Both the position numbers and the translations under genes were made by a program. A DNA stretch of 8,285 nt from Actinomycetota bacterium (GTDB lineage Bacteria; Actinomycetota; Acidimicrobiia; Acidimicrobiales; Ilumatobacteraceae): assembly GCA_005805045.1 (NCBI GenBank), contig SYNW01000140.1, positions 1 through 8,285 of the forward strand. The letters are read 5' to 3'. Shown piece after piece: positions 6,855 through 8,285 of the stretch. The first letter of the stretch is position 1, and every line of letters starts with the position of its first letter. The notes under the pieces are model-generated. The model saw only the letters and a program-made list of their open reading frames with translations. It searched no databases and had not been told where the DNA came from.

Positions 6855-7250
6855 TTATGGTCGCTTTCGTTTTGGTTGACGGCAACCGTTGTGCGGTACC
6901 GGTGAGAGATCTTTGATCCCCGAAACTTCGATGCCGAGGTTTTGAATTTGACGCAATGCGGTGTCACGACCAGAACCCGGACCTTTTACATGAACTTCGG
7001 CGCGACGAAGACCAAGCTCCATCGCTGCTCGACCGGCCTTCTCGGCGGCCATCTGTGCGGCAAACGGTGTCGACTTGCGCGAGCCACTAAAGCCAACGCC
7101 ACCAGACGATGCCCACGCAATCACGTTGCCCTCGGTGTCGGTGACCGAAACAATCGTGTTGTTGAAGGTGCTCTTGATGTGCACGATGCCTGATGTGACA
7201 TTGCGACGCTCGCGCTTGCGCTTGCGGGTTGGTGCTTTTGGTTCGACCAT
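6855..7250 (-). CDS. rpsK: 30S ribosomal protein S11
   Basis: This 131-aa protein is S11 (uS11) of the platform, near the E-site codon. Typical blocks: GIVHIKSTFNNTIVSVTDTEGNVIAWASSGGVGFSGSRKSTPFAAQ (21-66), VHVKGPGSGRDTALR (87-101) and the C-terminal DLSPVPHNGCRQPKRKRP. The basic N-terminus (PTRKRKRERRN) is normal. The start ATG lies 2 nt after the rpsM stop, and its Shine-Dalgarno (AAGGAAG) lies inside the last codons of rpsM, so the two genes are tightly coupled. Length and motifs are as expected. Confidence 0.98.
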   Translation of the reverse strand: MVEPKAPTRKRKRERRNVTSGIVHIKSTFNNTIVSVTDTEGNVIAWASSGGVGFSGSRKSTPFAAQMAAEKAGRAAMELGLRRAEVHVKGPGSGRDTALRQIQNLGIEVSGIKDLSPVPHNGCRQPKRKRP

Positions 7251-7252
7251 GA

Positions 7253-7633
7253 CTACTTCCTTACTGCGATCTTCTTGTTGGCAACTGTCTTTTTCGGACC
7301 TTTTCGCGTACGCGCATTTGTGTGCGTGCGCTGACCGCGCACAGGCAAACCTTTGCGGTGTCGCGTGCCCTGATATGAACCGATCTCGATCTTGCGCTTG
7401 ATGTCCGTCTGCACATTGCGACGACGATCACCTTCAACGCTCAAGTTATTTTCGATGAAAATACGAATCTTGTTGACCTCAGAGTCGGTCAAATCACGAA
7501 CTCGAGTGTCTGGGTTAATGCCAGTTTCGCTGCAAAGTTTTTTGGAAGTTGTGCGGCCGATACCGAAAATATAGGTAAGACCAACTTCGAGGCGCTTCTC
7601 GCGCGGGATGTCGACTCCAGAAATACGTGCCAT
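7253..7633 (-). CDS. rpsM: 30S ribosomal protein S13
   Basis: This 126-aa protein is S13 (uS13) of the small-subunit head, contacting P-site tRNA and the intersubunit bridge to L5. It opens with MARISGVDIPREKRLEVGLTYIFGIGRTTS, continues with VRDLTDSEVNKIR and the QGTRHRKGLPVRGQRTHTNARTRKGPKKT block (about 89-117), and has the lysine-rich tail that enters the decoding-site region. Length is typical. It starts 14 nt after rpmJ, with a GAGAGA run as a modest ribosome-binding site, and ends 2 nt before rpsK. Confidence 0.98.
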   Translation of the reverse strand: MARISGVDIPREKRLEVGLTYIFGIGRTTSKKLCSETGINPDTRVRDLTDSEVNKIRIFIENNLSVEGDRRRNVQTDIKRKIEIGSYQGTRHRKGLPVRGQRTHTNARTRKGPKKTVANKKIAVRK

Positions 7634-7647
7634 TTTGTCTCTCTCGC

Positions 7648-7761
7648 TCAGCCTTGACGTTGCTTATGGCGTGGGTTCTCGCAGATCACCATTACGCGAC
7701 TGTGCCGACGAATGACCTTGCATTTTTCGCAGATTTTTTTTACGCTGGTTCTTACTTTCAC
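7648..7761 (-). CDS. rpmJ: 50S ribosomal protein L36 (37 aa, GTG start)
   Basis: Translating the minus strand from GTG at 7761 gives a complete 37-aa L36 (bL36) ending in TGA. The sequence runs MKVRTSVKKICEKCKVIRRH and then SRVMVICENPRHKQRQG. Cys11, Cys14, Cys27 and His32 form the zinc ribbon, so this is the zinc-containing type. The family length is 37-38 aa. It begins 11 nt after the infA stop and ends 14 nt before rpsM, the usual infA-rpmJ-rpsM order. The upstream AAAAAGG is only a modest ribosome-binding site, so coupling to infA is plausible. The gene is small and easily missed, but there is little doubt about its identity. Confidence 0.97.
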   Translation of the reverse strand: MKVRTSVKKICEKCKVIRRHSRVMVICENPRHKQRQG

Positions 7762-7772
7762 AGCACGCCTTT

Positions 7773-7997
7773 TTATTTAAATCGATATGTAATACGACCT
7801 CTTGTGAGGTCATACGGTGTCAGTTCTACTTGCACTTTGTCGCCAGGAAGAATTCGAATGTAGTTCATTCTCATCTTTCCCGAAATATGAGCCAAGACCG
7901 TGTGCCCGTTCTCTAACTCAACTCGAAACATTGCGTTGGGTAGGGATTCAGTAATCTTGCCTTCCAGCACGATTGCATCTTCCTTATTTTTGGGCAA
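7773..7997 (-). CDS. infA: Translation initiation factor IF-1 (TTG start)
   Basis: This S1-like (OB-fold) protein binds the 30S A site during initiation. The sequence from the TTG at 7997 gives 74 aa, starting (M)PKNKEDAIVLEGKITESLP and continuing FRVELENGHTVLAHISGKMRMNYIRILPGDKVQVEL to PYDLTRGRITYRFK. Usual family length is 72-74. The frame stays open upstream to an ATG at 8096, but that would overlap the end of adk and add 33 residues unlike any IF1. The TTG has GGAG 5 nt upstream and places the PKxxDAI N-terminus correctly, so I choose it. It lies 76 nt after adk and 11 nt before rpmJ. A hairpin and a possible promoter lie upstream. Confidence 0.96.
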   Translation of the reverse strand: MPKNKEDAIVLEGKITESLPNAMFRVELENGHTVLAHISGKMRMNYIRILPGDKVQVELTPYDLTRGRITYRFK

Positions 7998-8002
7998 AGT
8001 TT

Positions 8003-8006
8003 CTCC
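8003..8006 (-). promoter_or_regulatory. Ribosome binding site deciding the TTG start of infA
   Basis: On the minus strand GGAG lies 5 nt before the TTG at 7997. Its spacing, together with the IF1 N-terminal consensus, supports the unusual start codon over the upstream ATG. Confidence 0.6.
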
Positions 8007-8039
8007 GAACAGATCCTTAGTTTTTACTCTTATCACCCG

Positions 8040-8055
8040 ACGGTCCGAGGACCGT
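8040..8055 (-). other. Perfect hairpin in the adk-infA gap
   Basis: ACGGTCC and GGACCGT form a perfect inverted repeat, realistically a 6-bp stem with a CTCG tetraloop on the minus strand. It begins about 18 nt after the adk stop and ends about 42 nt before the infA start. No T run follows, so it is unlikely to be an intrinsic terminator. If transcription starts near 8061 it would lie in the 5' leader of infA; otherwise it may mark an adk-infA processing site. Confidence 0.5.
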
Positions 8056-8067
8056 TTAGGGCGACTA

Positions 8068-8096
8068 ATTAGGCTATCGGCGCAGACCAGTTTCAA
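8068..8096 (-). promoter_or_regulatory. Candidate promoter for infA and downstream genes
   Basis: On the minus strand TTGAAA (8096-8091, 5 of 6 consensus) and CCTAAT (8073-8068, 4 of 6) are separated by 17 bp. The -35 element and spacer overlap the last codons of adk. Such a promoter would let infA-rpmJ-rpsM-rpsK-rpsD-rpoA-rplQ be transcribed independently of adk. Evidence is sequence similarity only. Confidence 0.3.
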
Positions 8097-8285
8097 CCAC
8101 TGTTTTTATGCGCTCAAAGACCTCGTCTGGCGAGCCCAAGCCATCTATCAAGTGCAACGAACCCCGTCCCTGATAGTAAGCAATCAACGGTGCAGTCTGG
8201 GCCTCATAGACATCCAGGCGTTTATTTATCGCTGCCGGCGTGTCGTCGGTGCGTTGAACCACTTCTCCACCGCACTTCGAACACT
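8074..8285 (-). CDS. adk: Adenylate kinase, C-terminal part (5' end outside window)
   Basis: About 70 C-terminal codons are present, open to the window edge and ending in TAG at 8074. The first visible residues, CSKCGGEVVQRTDDTPAAIN, match the second half of the zinc-binding LID domain of long-type adenylate kinases. The CxxC is the second cysteine pair, followed by the RTDD motif and KRLDVYEAQTAPLIAYYQGRGSLHLIDG, which forms the last core helix and strand. The enzyme interconverts ATP+AMP and 2 ADP. The first cysteine pair and the P-loop lie outside the window. In actinobacteria adk usually follows secY and often precedes map and infA; here infA comes directly after a 76-nt gap. Confidence 0.95.
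   Translation of the reverse strand, partial: CSKCGGEVVQRTDDTPAAINKRLDVYEAQTAPLIAYYQGRGSLHLIDGLGSPDEVFERIKTVVETGLRR

Noticed and set aside
7773..8096. 107-residue version of IF1 starting at the ATG inside adk
   Set aside because: The extra 33 residues do not resemble IF1, would overlap adk, and have no ribosome binding site as well placed as that of the TTG at 7997.

Overview
The window is one continuous minus-strand block of core genes from the distal end of an actinobacterial ribosomal-protein cluster. In transcription order (right to left) it holds adk (3' end only), infA, rpmJ, rpsM, rpsK, rpsD, rpoA, rplQ, truA, rplM, rpsI, glmM and a glmS-like gene that runs off the left edge. This order, with truA after rplQ and glmM/glmS after rplM-rpsI, is typical of Actinomycetota. 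Base composition looks near 50% G+C by eye, low for the phylum. The TruA N-terminus (HGFA...TVAG in place of the usual GWQ) and the enlarged GlmS-like protein make me lean towards Acidimicrobiia, such as an aquatic Ilumatobacteraceae-type lineage. That placement is inference, not demonstrated.

Right part (about 4855-8285): adenylate kinase C-terminus, IF1, L36, S13, S11, S4, RNA polymerase alpha and L17. Genes from rpmJ to rpsD are separated by only 2-14 nt, consistent with a translationally coupled operon. The 76-nt adk-infA gap holds a perfect hairpin, and the end of adk carries a possible promoter. The map gene, often found between adk and infA, is not there. Two genes need correction against a naive reading: infA most likely starts at a TTG preceded by GGAG (74 aa, not a 107-aa extension), and rpmJ is a 37-aa gene with a GTG start.

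Middle (about 3027-4840): truA follows rplQ by 14 nt without a visible Shine-Dalgarno. A 125-nt gap then separates it from rplM-rpsI (L13-S9) and contains a candidate promoter with an imperfect dyad over its -10 region.

Left part (1-2931): glmM and a glmS-like gene, which would catalyse adjacent steps from fructose-6-phosphate to glucosamine-1-phosphate for peptidoglycan precursors. The GlmS-like protein is the most unusual item. Its glutaminase residues are intact, but about 130 residues are inserted just after the catalytic Met-Cys-Gly-Ile, with further insertions later, and the first isomerase-domain motif reads GQGTAA instead of CGTS.

No gap between genes exceeds 125 nt. I see no tRNA, rRNA, mobile element, CRISPR array or long repeat, and no plus-strand gene that I believe. 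I found no new multi-gene system; the points of interest are protein variants and small leader structures within otherwise ordinary housekeeping DNA.
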